Of a DNA stretch of 64,000 nucleotides, positions 43,164 to 52,787 are shown one piece after another; positions within the stretch are counted from its first letter, which is position 1; every line of letters starts with the position of its first letter. The position numbers and the translations under genes were made by a program. Source of the DNA: Eubacteriaceae bacterium (GTDB lineage: Bacteria > Bacillota > Clostridia > Oscillospirales > Acutalibacteraceae); the NCBI GenBank assembly GCA_021770095.1, contig JAETRQ010000007.1, forward strand, positions 1 to 64,000, given 5' to 3'. The notes below the pieces were generated by a model. The model was not told the origin of the DNA. It did not search any database and was given only the letters and a program-made list of their open reading frames with translations.

Positions 43164-44372
43164 TTATGCCATGAAAGTACGGATAACTGCTTCGCAGTCT
43201 TTTGCATCCATAATCTTCGGCACAGGATAAAGCGGATTTCCTTCTTTGAGTGCACGCTTAACGAGAAGCGGAATATCTTCTTCCTTAATAAAATCGAATT
43301 TTTCAGGGATATTCATATTCTTATTAAGTGTTCTGATTGCATCAATAAAGGCTCTGCCCTTGCCTGCTGTGTCAAGACCTTTACCCACACCGACAATATC
43401 AGCAAGTTTTGCAAGTTGAGGATAAGCGGTGTCGCCATAATAATCAAGAACATATGGCAGAATGACAGCATTTGCAAGACCATGAGGTGTACCATAAAGA
43501 CCGCCGAGGTTGTGTGCAATGGCATGCACATAACCAACATAAGCATGCGTAAATGCACGACCTGCAAGATATGAACCTTTGAGCATATTGCCTCTTGCTT
43601 CCAAATTCTTGCCGTCATTATATGCTGTTTCGATATTAGCAAAAATGAGCTTTGTTGCCTGTTCTGCTTCCCTTATGGTATCTTTCGTATTACTCTTACC
43701 GATATAGGCCTCAACGGCGTGTGTAAGAGCATCCATACCTGTTGTTGAAGTAATGTGCGGCGGCAGACCAACAGTAAGTTCAGGGTCCAGCACAGCATAC
43801 TTCGGACGAAGGCATGTATCATTGATTGCATTTTTCTCATGCGTTTCAGGGTCAGTAACAACTGCTGCTACTGTTGTTTCCGAACCGGTACCTGCTGTTG
43901 TCGGAACAGCAAAGAATGGCGGGAGCTGCTTATGAACTTTTAACTGACCGCGCATATCACGTACGGTTTGGTTCGGCTTAACAACTCTTGCACCTGCTGC
44001 TTTAGCACAGTCCATAGGTGAACCGCCGCCGAAAGCAATGATACCCTGACAAGCATTTTTCACATACATATCCTTGCATTCTTCAATATTAGGGATTGTT
44101 GGGTTTGGCTGTACACCATCATAGACAACATATTCAATTCCGACTTCTGTAAGTTTTTCAAACATAGGGTCAAGGAGATGGAGACCCATCAATCCTTTAT
44201 CGGTAACTACCAACACTTTGTTAATACCCTTACCTTTGATAAACTCAGGAAGTTTGAGAATACTGCCTGCACCTTCAAGAAGCTGTGGTTCAGACCAATC
44301 CATAAAGCACATTGCAACCTTAAAAACTCTTTGATAAATACGATACCAACACTTTTTAAGTTTCCAGAGCAT
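43164..44372 (-). CDS. Iron-containing alcohol dehydrogenase, second paralogue
   Basis: The 402-residue type III alcohol dehydrogenase has a basic/aromatic N-terminal extension (MLWKLKKCWYRIYQRVFKVAMCF) before the usual start. FGGGSPMDCAKAAG is the NAD-binding loop, TTAGTGSETT follows, and the metal ligands are in MDALTHAVEAYIG and HAIAHNLGGLYGTPHG. It interconverts an alcohol and aldehyde in fermentation; the substrate is unknown. It is only distantly related to the paralogue at 15912-17066. AGGAGGAAG precedes the ATG. Confidence 0.92.
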   Translation of the reverse strand: MLWKLKKCWYRIYQRVFKVAMCFMDWSEPQLLEGAGSILKLPEFIKGKGINKVLVVTDKGLMGLHLLDPMFEKLTEVGIEYVVYDGVQPNPTIPNIEECKDMYVKNACQGIIAFGGGSPMDCAKAAGARVVKPNQTVRDMRGQLKVHKQLPPFFAVPTTAGTGSETTVAAVVTDPETHEKNAINDTCLRPKYAVLDPELTVGLPPHITSTTGMDALTHAVEAYIGKSNTKDTIREAEQATKLIFANIETAYNDGKNLEARGNMLKGSYLAGRAFTHAYVGYVHAIAHNLGGLYGTPHGLANAVILPYVLDYYGDTAYPQLAKLADIVGVGKGLDTAGKGRAFIDAIRTLNKNMNIPEKFDFIKEEDIPLLVKRALKEGNPLYPVPKIMDAKDCEAVIRTFMA

Positions 44373-44441
44373 TTTTCTTCCTCCTTTTCAAAATGATTTC
44401 AATTATTATTTTACATTTTTATGTAATAGTTTGCAAGTGTT

Positions 44442-44471
44442 TTGACAAAATAGTCTTTTAAAAAATAAATA
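44442..44471 (+). promoter_or_regulatory. Promoter of the sialidase gene
   Basis: TTGACA (44442-44447) and TAAATA (44466-44471) have an 18-bp spacer, with GAGATGAGG before the ATG at 44517. Confidence 0.6.
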
Positions 44472-44516
44472 ACTATGTTATTATGGAATCAAATAATTAA
44501 TTCAGGAGATGAGGAT

Positions 44517-45869
44517 ATGGATAATGAAAAATTAATTTTTTGCGGCAACAACAAGGAACTGCTGCCGGAAGAACTGATTGCAAAAAGCAATGAATCAAAC
44601 GGTGGATGGGCATTTCGTATTCCAAGTTTAATCAATTCAAACGGAACTCTGATTGCTGCTATCAACAAATCAGACTGCGGTTCTGACTGGGGTTACATTG
44701 AACTTGCCGTACGTACCAGTGAAGACGGCGGAGAGACATGGAGCGACATTCAGACAATCGCCTCCCCTCCTGCAAGAGAAACCATGTTCAACAACAGTTG
44801 TTATTCATCCGCATTTCTTATTGATCCGTGCATGGCGCTTGCTCCAAACGGTGATGTTATCATGCTCGTAGATTTTTATCCTGAATGTAAAGGATTACAC
44901 AACCGAAAACTGCTTGATAAGAAAAAAGTTCCGTATTCAATGTATAAAAATAAGATGTATCCTGCACTTTATGACCGTGATGGAAAATTTTATCTGGTTA
45001 TTGAAGACGGCATAGTTCTGAACAACAAATTGAAGGAAACCGATTATCGTGTTGCTGACTGGAAAGGGTCTTTATATAAAGGCGAAGAATATGTCGGCAA
45101 TATTTACATCAACGGAAAGACAAATGAAAATCCGATTAACGAATTGGGTGTTGAAACCACATTCGGCGCTCCGCTCAAGGCACCGAAAAGGAATTATATT
45201 TTTATGCTCAGGAGCAGTGATAACGGCAAAACATGGTCTGACCCCGTTGACATAACAAAAGATTTTCTTATCAAAGAAGACGGTGTATTTGCAGGTATTG
45301 CACCGGGAGTCGGACTCACTACTGCAGACGGCAGAATCATTATGCCGCTGTATGTTGACAGGAAAGAAACGATTTCTATCTACAGCATTGACAATGGTGA
45401 AACATGGCACAGAATGACACAGCAGCCATATTCCTGCAATACGGATGAATGGCAGGCGGTACAGTCACCTGACGGTGTTATAATCGGTTTGGGCCGACAG
45501 AAACGATACGGAAAAACACCGATGTCCATATCACACGATGGCGGCAAGCATTGGGTCAAAGCAAAGCCAACTGCCCTTTATGCACCAAAATGTCAGAAAA
45601 GCGTTATAAGTATTGGCAATTATGTTTTCTGTTCTCACGCTTCAGAAAGAAAAAGAGAAAATGGTGTTATTACAATCGGCAGATTCAGAAGAATCAAAGG
45701 CAAAACAGTGGGCATTGACTGGCTTTCCGAAGTTGAAATCAATCACGGTTTCTTTGCATATTCCTGTCTGACGCAGATTGATGATGAACATATCGGTGTG
45801 CTTTACGAAGCTCAGCCATCGTCATACATATTATTCAGAAAATATAAAATCAGCGATTTAATCGGATAG
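44517..45869 (+). CDS. Exo-sialidase, GH33, without signal peptide
   Basis: The 450-residue six-bladed propeller starts at ATG 44517, with GGAGATGAGG directly upstream; a longer frame back to 44475 lacks a site. It has the FRIP motif (AFRIPSL, triad Arg), the acid/base Asp region NKSDCGSDWG, and four Asp-boxes: SEDGGETW, SSDNGKTW, SIDNGETW and SHDGGKHW. Sialidases release terminal sialic acid from glycans. No signal peptide is present, so it would act on imported sialyl-oligosaccharides. No sialic acid catabolic genes (nanA, nanE, nanK) are nearby. Confidence 0.9.
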   Translation: MDNEKLIFCGNNKELLPEELIAKSNESNGGWAFRIPSLINSNGTLIAAINKSDCGSDWGYIELAVRTSEDGGETWSDIQTIASPPARETMFNNSCYSSAFLIDPCMALAPNGDVIMLVDFYPECKGLHNRKLLDKKKVPYSMYKNKMYPALYDRDGKFYLVIEDGIVLNNKLKETDYRVADWKGSLYKGEEYVGNIYINGKTNENPINELGVETTFGAPLKAPKRNYIFMLRSSDNGKTWSDPVDITKDFLIKEDGVFAGIAPGVGLTTADGRIIMPLYVDRKETISIYSIDNGETWHRMTQQPYSCNTDEWQAVQSPDGVIIGLGRQKRYGKTPMSISHDGGKHWVKAKPTALYAPKCQKSVISIGNYVFCSHASERKRENGVITIGRFRRIKGKTVGIDWLSEVEINHGFFAYSCLTQIDDEHIGVLYEAQPSSYILFRKYKISDLIG

Positions 45870-45942
45870 TCCATACCACTGTCCATATTTTTGTACTGAC
45901 CAAATTATTTTGTTGAATTTCAAAAAAGATTGGATTAAAATA

Positions 45943-47160
45943 ATGCCGAAAGGTGTGATTGATTTGAACGAGAATATAATATTATTGGCTGTCTTAGTGA
46001 TAATCATGATTCTGCTGGTTGTCCTTATAGTCAGAAAGCCAAAAAGTGATAATTCTATTGCTCTGCTGGAGCAAAAAATTGATATTAATGCAAAACAGAC
46101 AGATGAAAAAATTGAAAAATTATCTGCACAGATGAAAAATCTGACTGATAAAAATTATGAACAGCAAATCAGATTGATTGAAACACTAAATAATAATGCT
46201 GACAAACAGACAAAAATCACCGGTGATGCAATCAGTTCCATGCAAAAGAGCAATGAAGAAAAACTTGAACTGATGCGAAAAACGGTTGATGAAAAACTGA
46301 CAGAAACACTCAACAAACGCCTCAATGCATCGTTCCAGACTGTCAGCGAACAATTATCAAACGTATACAAAAGTCTTGGTGAGATGAAAGAATTATCAGC
46401 GGGTGTGACAGACAACGTCAAAGGGCTTAACCGTGTACTGACCAATGTTAAAAGCCGCGGCACATGGGCAGAGGTACAACTCGGCAACATACTTGACCAA
46501 ACCATTCCGAATATGTATGACACGAATGTTCAGACCAATCCAAAGTACAACGGCAGAGTTGAATTTGCTATCAGAATACCCAATCAGGAAGGCGGGGGAT
46601 ACACCTATCTCCCTGTTGACTCCAAATTCCCTATGGAAGACTATGCACGACTTTCTTCAGCAGCAGAATCCGGAGATCTTGACGGACTTGAAAAAGCAAA
46701 AAAAGCACTTGAAGCAAGAATAAAAGACGAGGCAAAACTCATCAGACAATACATAAGTTCACCTGAAACGACTCCGTTTGCAATTATGTATCTTGCAACA
46801 GAAGGACTTTATGCTGAAATCACAGCATCAAAAACGGGTATTGCGGAAAAACTGCAGAAAGACGGAATCATGATTGCAGGGCCGTCAACAATAACGGCAC
46901 TTCTTAATTCACTTGCTATGGGATTCCGTACCATGGCTATCAATGAAAAAGCAAATGAAGTATGGAAAGTACTTGGTGCAGCCAAAACACAGTATGATAA
47001 ATTCGGTGATTTGCTTGCAAAAGCACGGAAAAAGGTTGACGAAGCAGGCAAAGTACTTGATGAAGCAGACCACAGAAATGCAATTATTCAAAAAAATCTC
47101 AGAAAAGTTGAAACACTTGATTCATCTGACGCAACAAAAGTATTGGGCATCGAGGAATAA
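45943..47160 (+). CDS. rmuC: RmuC-family DNA recombination protein
   Basis: The protein is about 405 residues: a membrane anchor (about 10-32), a long coiled coil (to about 155), then the RmuC nuclease-like core (VKGLNRVLTNVKSRGTWAEVQLGNILDQ, YLPVDSKFPMEDYARL, FRTMAINEKANEVWKVLGA). RmuC limits inversion between short inverted repeats. The start is uncertain. ATG 45943 lacks a clear ribosome site. TTG 45964 has AAAGGTG about 10 nt upstream and gives a more typical short N-terminus. Confidence 0.9.
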   Translation: MPKGVIDLNENIILLAVLVIIMILLVVLIVRKPKSDNSIALLEQKIDINAKQTDEKIEKLSAQMKNLTDKNYEQQIRLIETLNNNADKQTKITGDAISSMQKSNEEKLELMRKTVDEKLTETLNKRLNASFQTVSEQLSNVYKSLGEMKELSAGVTDNVKGLNRVLTNVKSRGTWAEVQLGNILDQTIPNMYDTNVQTNPKYNGRVEFAIRIPNQEGGGYTYLPVDSKFPMEDYARLSSAAESGDLDGLEKAKKALEARIKDEAKLIRQYISSPETTPFAIMYLATEGLYAEITASKTGIAEKLQKDGIMIAGPSTITALLNSLAMGFRTMAINEKANEVWKVLGAAKTQYDKFGDLLAKARKKVDEAGKVLDEADHRNAIIQKNLRKVETLDSSDATKVLGIEE

Positions 47161-47168
47161 TACGATAA

Positions 47169-47215
47169 AACAAAAAGGTCATTAACTCAAATTTAGAGTT
47201 AATGACCTTTTTGTT
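47169..47215. terminator. Bidirectional terminator, 20-bp stem
   Basis: Positions 47169-47188 pair perfectly with 47196-47215 around a 7-nt loop. A- and T-runs in the outer stem serve both the rmuC and pcrA transcripts. Confidence 0.9.
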
Positions 47216-49392
47216 TATATTTTTTCAAGTCGGGCAAAGTTTGCCATCATTTTCTTTGTACCAGCCTTATCAAAAGCAACTTCCATAAGGACATCGTTGC
47301 CCATTGGCTGAAGGGTAAGTATTGTGCCGGTACCGAAAGATTTATGTATAACCGTATCACCGACATTGTAATCTGCAGACGGTTTTGCTGCCTGATTGCC
47401 TGCCTGACCGAATCTGTGTGCATTTGCACTTGACTGCGTATGCGCCTTTGGAATCTGTGTTGTTTTGACCTGATAAGCAGAAACGGAAACATCATCCGTG
47501 ACAGACACAGGTATCTCTCTCAAAAAGCGAGAAGCCATATTGCGGTTTGTTGTACCATACAGCATACGCTGTTTTGCATTAACAAGATACAACTTCTCTT
47601 TCGCTCTTGTGATACCCACATAAGCCAAACGGCGTTCTTCCTCAAGTTCCTCTTCGCTGTACATGGACTGATTACCCGGAAAAATGCCTTCTTCCATACC
47701 GGGAATAAATACAACAGGAAATTCAAGCCCTTTTGCAGAATGAAGGGTCATAAGTACAACTGAATCTTCGTCTTCATTATAGGAATCAATATCCGTTATA
47801 AGAGCAACATCCTCAAGGAAATCTGACAGATCAGGTTCTTCCGTCTCTTCCTGATATTTGATAAACATGGATGAAAGTTCCTTAATATTATTCACTCTGT
47901 CGTCATAAGTTTCAGGGTCTTCATTCAGATAATCAAGATACTTTGTAGTCTCAATAATCTCCTGCAGCAAATCACTTAACGGCATTTTTTCTTCATAACA
48001 CTGCTGAAAATGCTTAATCATATCTGTAAAAGCCATCAGTTTTGATGCACTTCTCGATGTTTTCTGGAATTCATCGGCACGTTCACAAACCTCAAAAGCA
48101 GACAGACCAAGACCGGTTGCAATCTCCATAACATTGGCAAACATGGTGTCCCCAATCTGACGCTTAGGTACATTGATGATACGCTGAAGTCTGACATTAT
48201 CCGACGGATTGTTAACAACTGCAAAATAAGAAATAATATCCTTGATTTCTTTTCTGTCAAAGAATCGGTGACCGCCGATAATACGATGTGAAATTCCGCT
48301 TTTGGTAAGCATAACTTCAAGATTTCTTGACTGCGCATTCATACGATAAAGAATTGCATGGTCGGAAAGTTTTCTGCCGTCACGTACATTTTTGATAATT
48401 TCATCAATAATATATGAAGATTCTTCACTTTCGTTCATTGCGGTGTTAAGAATAATTTTATCACCTGAACCTGAGCGGGTAAAAAGAGTTTTACCCTTTC
48501 TGTTCTTATTATTGGCAATAACAGCATTTGCAGCGTCCAGAATATTTTGGGTTGAACGATAATTTTCTTCAAGGCGAATAACGACTGCTCCCCTGTAATG
48601 CTGTTCAAAAGAAAGTATATTCTCGATAGTAGCACCACGAAAACGATAAATACTCTGGTCATCATCACCGACCACACAAATATTTTTATACTTATCTGCC
48701 AAAAGAGAAGTAAGAACATATTGTGCATGGTTTGTATCCTGATACTCATCAACCATAACATACTTGAATTGATTCTGATAAAGTTCACGGACATCTTCAT
48801 TTTCTTTCAGTAACTTTACTGTATTGAAAATGATGTCATCAAAATCCATGGCATCTGACTTGAGCAGTTCTTTCTGATACAATTCATAACACTGTGCAAT
48901 CTTGCCTTTTCTGAAATCATTTGCAGAAGAAGCTTTATATTCTTCAGGGTCAATCAGAGCATCTTTTGCCCTGCTGATTTCTGCAAGAATAGACTTATGG
49001 TTAAGAAGTTTATCTTCAATCCCAAGATGCTTTTGGCACTGTTTCATAACTCGCCTTGAATCATCGGTATCATAGATTGTGAAATGATTTGTAAATCCGA
49101 TTCTGTCTCCGTAACGGCGGAGAATTCTTGAGCAGCAGCTATGAAAAGTGTATGCCCAGATGTCATTTGCCTCTTCACCGATAGCCCTGACGAGTCTCTC
49201 TCTGAGTTCACCGGCGGCTTTATTTGTGAAAGTAATGGCAAGAACCTGCCATGGCAATGCCAGTCCTGATTTAATAATATGTTCAACACGGTTAACGAGA
49301 ACTGTGGTTTTGCCTGAACCTGCGCCTGCCAAAATAAGCAAAGGTCCTTCGGTTGTATTGACTGCTTTTTGCTGCATTTCATTAAGCGGCAT
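47215..49392 (-). CDS. pcrA: ATP-dependent DNA helicase PcrA/UvrD
   Basis: The 725-residue superfamily 1A 3'-5' helicase acts in nucleotide excision repair and removes recombination intermediates. Motif I is LAGAGSGKTTVL, motif II VDEYQDTNHAQ, then GDDDQSIYRFRGA, LEENYRS, and VVLMTLHSAKGLEFPVVF for motif V. The C-terminal PcrA tail (VGDTVIHKSFGTGTIL) is the RNA-polymerase-binding Tudor-like domain. The length is standard. The stop codon lies at the edge of the terminator stem. Confidence 0.96.
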   Translation of the reverse strand: MPLNEMQQKAVNTTEGPLLILAGAGSGKTTVLVNRVEHIIKSGLALPWQVLAITFTNKAAGELRERLVRAIGEEANDIWAYTFHSCCSRILRRYGDRIGFTNHFTIYDTDDSRRVMKQCQKHLGIEDKLLNHKSILAEISRAKDALIDPEEYKASSANDFRKGKIAQCYELYQKELLKSDAMDFDDIIFNTVKLLKENEDVRELYQNQFKYVMVDEYQDTNHAQYVLTSLLADKYKNICVVGDDDQSIYRFRGATIENILSFEQHYRGAVVIRLEENYRSTQNILDAANAVIANNKNRKGKTLFTRSGSGDKIILNTAMNESEESSYIIDEIIKNVRDGRKLSDHAILYRMNAQSRNLEVMLTKSGISHRIIGGHRFFDRKEIKDIISYFAVVNNPSDNVRLQRIINVPKRQIGDTMFANVMEIATGLGLSAFEVCERADEFQKTSRSASKLMAFTDMIKHFQQCYEEKMPLSDLLQEIIETTKYLDYLNEDPETYDDRVNNIKELSSMFIKYQEETEEPDLSDFLEDVALITDIDSYNEDEDSVVLMTLHSAKGLEFPVVFIPGMEEGIFPGNQSMYSEEELEEERRLAYVGITRAKEKLYLVNAKQRMLYGTTNRNMASRFLREIPVSVTDDVSVSAYQVKTTQIPKAHTQSSANAHRFGQAGNQAAKPSADYNVGDTVIHKSFGTGTILTLQPMGNDVLMEVAFDKAGTKKMMANFARLEKI

Positions 49393-49443
49393 AATAACTT
49401 GTCCTTTCTGATAGATACAAAATTCTGATTATATAATAAGTTG

Positions 49444-49473
49444 AAAAAACAAGGGTACCTTAAGGCACCCTTG
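49444..49473 (-). terminator. Terminator of the decarboxylase subunit genes
   Basis: CAAGGGTACC and GGCACCCTTG (49450-49459, 49464-49473) pair with one mismatch around TTAA. On the minus strand T6 follows. Confidence 0.8.
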
Positions 49474-49488
49474 CCGTATTTATTAAAA

Positions 49489-50700
49489 TTATCTGAGCAA
49501 AGTAAGAAGAATACCTGCTGCAACTGCTGAACCGATTACGCCTGAGACATTCGGTCCCATTGCGTGCATAAGAAGGAAGTTTGAAGGATTTTCTTTCTGT
49601 CCTTCTTTCTGTGATACACGGGCAGCCATAGGAACTGCAGAAACACCTGCTGAACCAATAAGCGGATTAACCTTACCTTTTGTAAATACATACATCAGTT
49701 TACCGAAAAGTACACCTGAAGCAGTACCAAGTGCAAATGCTACCAATCCCAACAAAATAATGAATGCAGTCTCTTTTTTTAGGAAGGATTGTGCATTTGT
49801 TGTTGCACCAACAGATATACCAAGCATAATTGTGATTATATTCATCAGTTCGTTCTGTGCAGCTTTTGCGATACGCTCTGTTCTGCCGCTCTCTTTGAGC
49901 AAGTTACCGAGCATAAGCATACCAACAAGTGTTGCTGCATCCGGTAAAAGAAGAGAAACAACAACTGTTACCATAATCGGGAAAAGTATTTTCTCAAGTT
50001 TTGATACTGGACGAAGGTTGCCCATAACAACTGAACGCTCTTTTTTAGTTGTCAACGCTCTCATAATAGGCGGCTGAATTACAGGAACAAGAGCCATATA
50101 TGAATATGCCGCCACAGCAATAGTCGGCAAAAGTGCAGGAGCCAGAATTGACGTTACAAATATCGCCGTCGGTCCGTCTGCGCCACCGATGATAGCAATT
50201 GAACCGGCCTCATTCGGAGCAAATCCAAATATACTAACAGCACAAATATAAGTGAAAAAGATACCAAACTGTGCTGCCGCACCGAGAATAAAACTTTTTG
50301 GATTTGCAATAAGCGGTGTAAAGTCGGTCATTGCACCGATACCAAGGAAGATAAGCGGAGGATAAATACCTGCTTTAACGCCGAAATACAAAAAGTCCAT
50401 AAGACCAGGGGTACAGCCTACAAATTCGCCCCTGCCAGCAAGCAAATCCCTGAATCCGTCAAGGTCATGATACTGTACAGCAAGGTTTGCCTCAGGTATA
50501 TTCGCAAGGAGCATACCGAATGCAATCGGAATCATAAGCAAAGGCTCAAAACCTTTTTTTATACCAAGCCAAAGGAAAAAGAAAGCAATAAGAATCATCA
50601 CCAGATTCTTCATTCCGCCTTCAGCCGTAAAGAAGTAAGCATAACCGGAATTTGAGAATATGCTTACAATAACTTCCCAAACACCCTGAAGAATTTCCAT
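49489..50700 (-). CDS. Sodium-pumping decarboxylase, beta subunit (OadB/GcdB/MmdB)
   Basis: The 403-residue multi-pass membrane protein catalyses the Na+-coupled decarboxylation of carboxybiotin. The family hallmarks GGADGPTAIFVTS, LGIGAMTDFTPLIANP and SAVPMAARVSQ are present. It works with a carboxyltransferase alpha subunit and biotin carrier, here not adjacent. Which acid is decarboxylated (oxaloacetate, methylmalonyl-CoA or glutaconyl-CoA) cannot be told from the beta subunit. It lies 18 nt downstream of the gamma subunit gene. Confidence 0.93.
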   Translation of the reverse strand: MEILQGVWEVIVSIFSNSGYAYFFTAEGGMKNLVMILIAFFFLWLGIKKGFEPLLMIPIAFGMLLANIPEANLAVQYHDLDGFRDLLAGRGEFVGCTPGLMDFLYFGVKAGIYPPLIFLGIGAMTDFTPLIANPKSFILGAAAQFGIFFTYICAVSIFGFAPNEAGSIAIIGGADGPTAIFVTSILAPALLPTIAVAAYSYMALVPVIQPPIMRALTTKKERSVVMGNLRPVSKLEKILFPIMVTVVVSLLLPDAATLVGMLMLGNLLKESGRTERIAKAAQNELMNIITIMLGISVGATTNAQSFLKKETAFIILLGLVAFALGTASGVLFGKLMYVFTKGKVNPLIGSAGVSAVPMAARVSQKEGQKENPSNFLLMHAMGPNVSGVIGSAVAAGILLTLLR

Positions 50701-50718
50701 AATTACCTACTCCCTTCC

Positions 50719-51201
50719 TTAAAATGGTCTTGTGTTATCAATTGTGGCAGCGTGTGACCATGGATTTCTGCCGTCGACATTTTTCTTTTTAATTGAACGA
50801 ATAACTGCGCCCTGTCCTTCGGTTGCAACAACTGCTGCCGTGATTGCAGCAACAACCTCACCGCTTATACCCTGTTCAATGACAGGTGACGGAGGCGGAA
50901 CAACTGCTGACGGAATCGGGGTAAGTTTCACTGCCTCTTCAACAACTTCAGATTGCTGATCCTCTTTTTGTTTTGCTTTTTTTCTAGCTGCTCGCTTTGC
51001 CTTTAAATCTTCTTTGATACGGTTTATCTTTTCCTCCGTCTTTAAAGACAGAGCCTCAATCTTAGGTGCAATTTTGCCGAATATCTGAAAGATGAAAATC
51101 AAAAGCACCAACACAGCAATAACAATAGTGATACCTGCAATAACAACCGTAGCCGTAAAAATCGGACTGTTATCCGCAGTTAACAATAAAATCGGACGCA
51201 T
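50719..51201 (-). CDS. Sodium-pumping decarboxylase, gamma subunit-like (OadG)
   Basis: The 160-residue protein has one N-terminal membrane helix (FTATVVIAGITIVIAVLVLLIFIFQIFG), a coiled Lys-rich stretch (KRAARKKAKQKE), a Pro/Val-rich linker and a conserved C-terminus (ISGEVVAAITAAVVATEG ... GRNPWSHAATIDNTRPF), as in OadG proteins of Clostridia. The start is ATG 51201, with GGAGG 8 nt upstream; a longer frame to 51285 is rejected. It anchors the complex with the beta subunit encoded next. Confidence 0.87.
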   Translation of the reverse strand: MRPILLLTADNSPIFTATVVIAGITIVIAVLVLLIFIFQIFGKIAPKIEALSLKTEEKINRIKEDLKAKRAARKKAKQKEDQQSEVVEEAVKLTPIPSAVVPPPSPVIEQGISGEVVAAITAAVVATEGQGAVIRSIKKKNVDGRNPWSHAATIDNTRPF

Positions 51202-51379
51202 TACATATTCCTCCAAAGTAACTGAATATAGTAAAATAAGCGAATTATGATAAGGCCAAATTGCACTTACCACAAATTCCCCCATTATAATTTAAATTAT
51301 TAGTATTATAAAACATATTACTTCATATTTCAACGAAAATTTTGAAATTTTTAAATTATGTCAAATTGAATAAAATTAC

Positions 51380-51407
51380 TTGATTTATTCTCAAAATAGT
51401 ATATAAT
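51380..51407 (+). promoter_or_regulatory. Promoter of the 44-residue membrane peptide
   Basis: TTGATT (51380-51385) and TATAAT (51402-51407) are 16 bp apart, followed by AAAGGAGG (51418-51425) before the ATG at 51435. Confidence 0.7.
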
Positions 51408-51434
51408 ATTATTAACACAAAGGAGGCGGCTTTT

Positions 51435-51569
51435 ATGTCAGAAAAAACATTAATCATCGCAATACTCGTTGCACTCATTCTTCTTTGGTTCGCCGAAACG
51501 CTCAATATGCACAAAACAAGCAGAATTCTCGGTGGTGCAATTGACCTTGGATTCGCAATACTCAGATAG
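51435..51569 (+). CDS. Small membrane peptide, 44 residues
   Basis: It was found by reading the gap between oadG and nfo. It has a complete set of signals: promoter, consensus AAAGGAGG, ATG at 51435, TAG at 51567-51569, and a strong hairpin 38 nt on. The product has one hydrophobic helix (TLIIAILVALILLWFAE) and a conserved-looking tail (RILGGAIDLGFAILR). No family is recognised; it is probably membrane-associated. Expression as a stand-alone transcript seems well supported. Confidence 0.75.
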   Translation: MSEKTLIIAILVALILLWFAETLNMHKTSRILGGAIDLGFAILR

Positions 51570-51607
51570 GTTATAAAACAAAATAATATAAACAAAATAA
51601 TATAGAG

Positions 51608-51645
51608 AACAAGGAATGTACTTTTGTGTACATTCCTTGTTTTTT
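51608..51645. terminator. Bidirectional terminator of the small peptide and nfo
   Basis: AACAAGGAATGTAC (51608-51621) and GTACATTCCTTGTT (51628-51641) form a perfect 14-bp stem with a T-tail on the plus strand. The nfo stop lies right at its edge. Confidence 0.9.
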
Positions 51646-52477
51646 AATTCCTATATAAATTTCTGAGTAAAGAAATCTCTTTTTCATAGCCGTCAAGTTC
51701 ATTCGGTGTCTCAAGGAAAAACGGTAAATCTTTTAACAAAGGATGATTGATAATCCTTTCAAACGCTTCCATACCGATATAACCGTCACCTATTTTTTCA
51801 TGCCTGTCCTTATGAGATGCAATCGGATTCTTTGAATCGTTAAGATGAACAGCTTTCAGTCTGTCGATACCAATGATTCTGTCAAATTCATCAAGAACTC
51901 CGTCAAGATTATTCACTATATCATATCCTGCATCATGAACATGACAGGTATCAAGGCAAACACCGAGTTTTTCATCCAGTTGGGTTTTATCTATTATTGC
52001 TTTGAGCTGTTCAAAAGTTTTTCCGATTTCCGAACCTTTGCCTGCCATCGTTTCAAGCAGGACAGTTGTCGTCATATCAGGGAACAAAACTTTGTTAAGC
52101 GTATCTGCAATAAGCTGAATACCAACATCTTCGCCCTGACCGACATGTGAACCGGGATGAAAATTATAAAGTTGATTTGGTGTATATTCCATTCGTCTCA
52201 AATCATCAGCAAATGTATTGAGGGCAAATTCCCTTGTTTCCGGTTTAGCACTGCAGCAATTGAGCGTATATGGTGCGTGAGCAAGAATAACAGGAAATTC
52301 CTCTGCCTTCATTAATGCAATAAAATGCTCAATATCCTTTTCATCAATAGCCTTGGCACTCCCGCCGCGTGGGTTGCGGGTGAAAAACTGAAATGTATTT
52401 GCACCGATTTCCTTAGCTTGCCTGAGCATTGCAGTATATCCTTTTGATGAACTAAGGTGGGCACCGATTGTAAGCAT
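51644..52477 (-). CDS. nfo: Endonuclease IV
   Basis: The 277-residue TIM-barrel AP endonuclease repairs abasic sites. Zinc-ligand motifs are visible in order: [67 protein letters not shown] and FFLETPN. The length is normal. It is the last gene of the long minus-strand operon that begins with mutL, linking it with other DNA repair functions. Confidence 0.96.
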   Translation of the reverse strand: MLTIGAHLSSSKGYTAMLRQAKEIGANTFQFFTRNPRGGSAKAIDEKDIEHFIALMKAEEFPVILAHAPYTLNCCSAKPETREFALNTFADDLRRMEYTPNQLYNFHPGSHVGQGEDVGIQLIADTLNKVLFPDMTTTVLLETMAGKGSEIGKTFEQLKAIIDKTQLDEKLGVCLDTCHVHDAGYDIVNNLDGVLDEFDRIIGIDRLKAVHLNDSKNPIASHKDRHEKIGDGYIGMEAFERIINHPLLKDLPFFLETPNELDGYEKEISLLRNLYRN

Positions 52478-52504
52478 AAAATTACCTCAAATATTCATTA
52501 ATAA

Positions 52505-52753
52505 TCATTTTAATTCTTCATTTTCATCACGGATTAAGCCGAATTCAACTGCAAGTTTCTTTGCCTGTTCAACAAAATCAGAAGATACAATTATGGTTTG
52601 CGGCTGATTCAAATCTCCCCAAGCATATTCCATAAACTGGGTTCCTGCATTATTTTTAAAATAAGCAGGGATTCCCTCTCGGTTGAGCATTTCAACAAAC
52701 ATCTGTGCATCCAACTTATTTTCCGCTACACAAAGTACAACCTCATATGCCAT
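52505..52753 (-). CDS. DUF2007-like small protein
   Basis: The 82-residue protein (AYEVVLCVAENKLDAQMFVEMLNREGIPAYFKN ... QTIIVSSDFVEQAKKLAVEF) has the beta-alpha-beta look of the DUF2007 putative signal-transducing family; the molecular role is unknown. The start is ATG 52753, with GAGG 8 nt upstream; a longer frame to 52816 overlaps the upstream gene and is rejected. It lies between the HAD and nfo genes. Confidence 0.75.
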   Translation of the reverse strand: MAYEVVLCVAENKLDAQMFVEMLNREGIPAYFKNNAGTQFMEYAWGDLNQPQTIIVSSDFVEQAKKLAVEFGLIRDENEELK

Positions 52754-52787
52754 AAATATTACCTCACAAATTTGGGTCAGGCAATCG

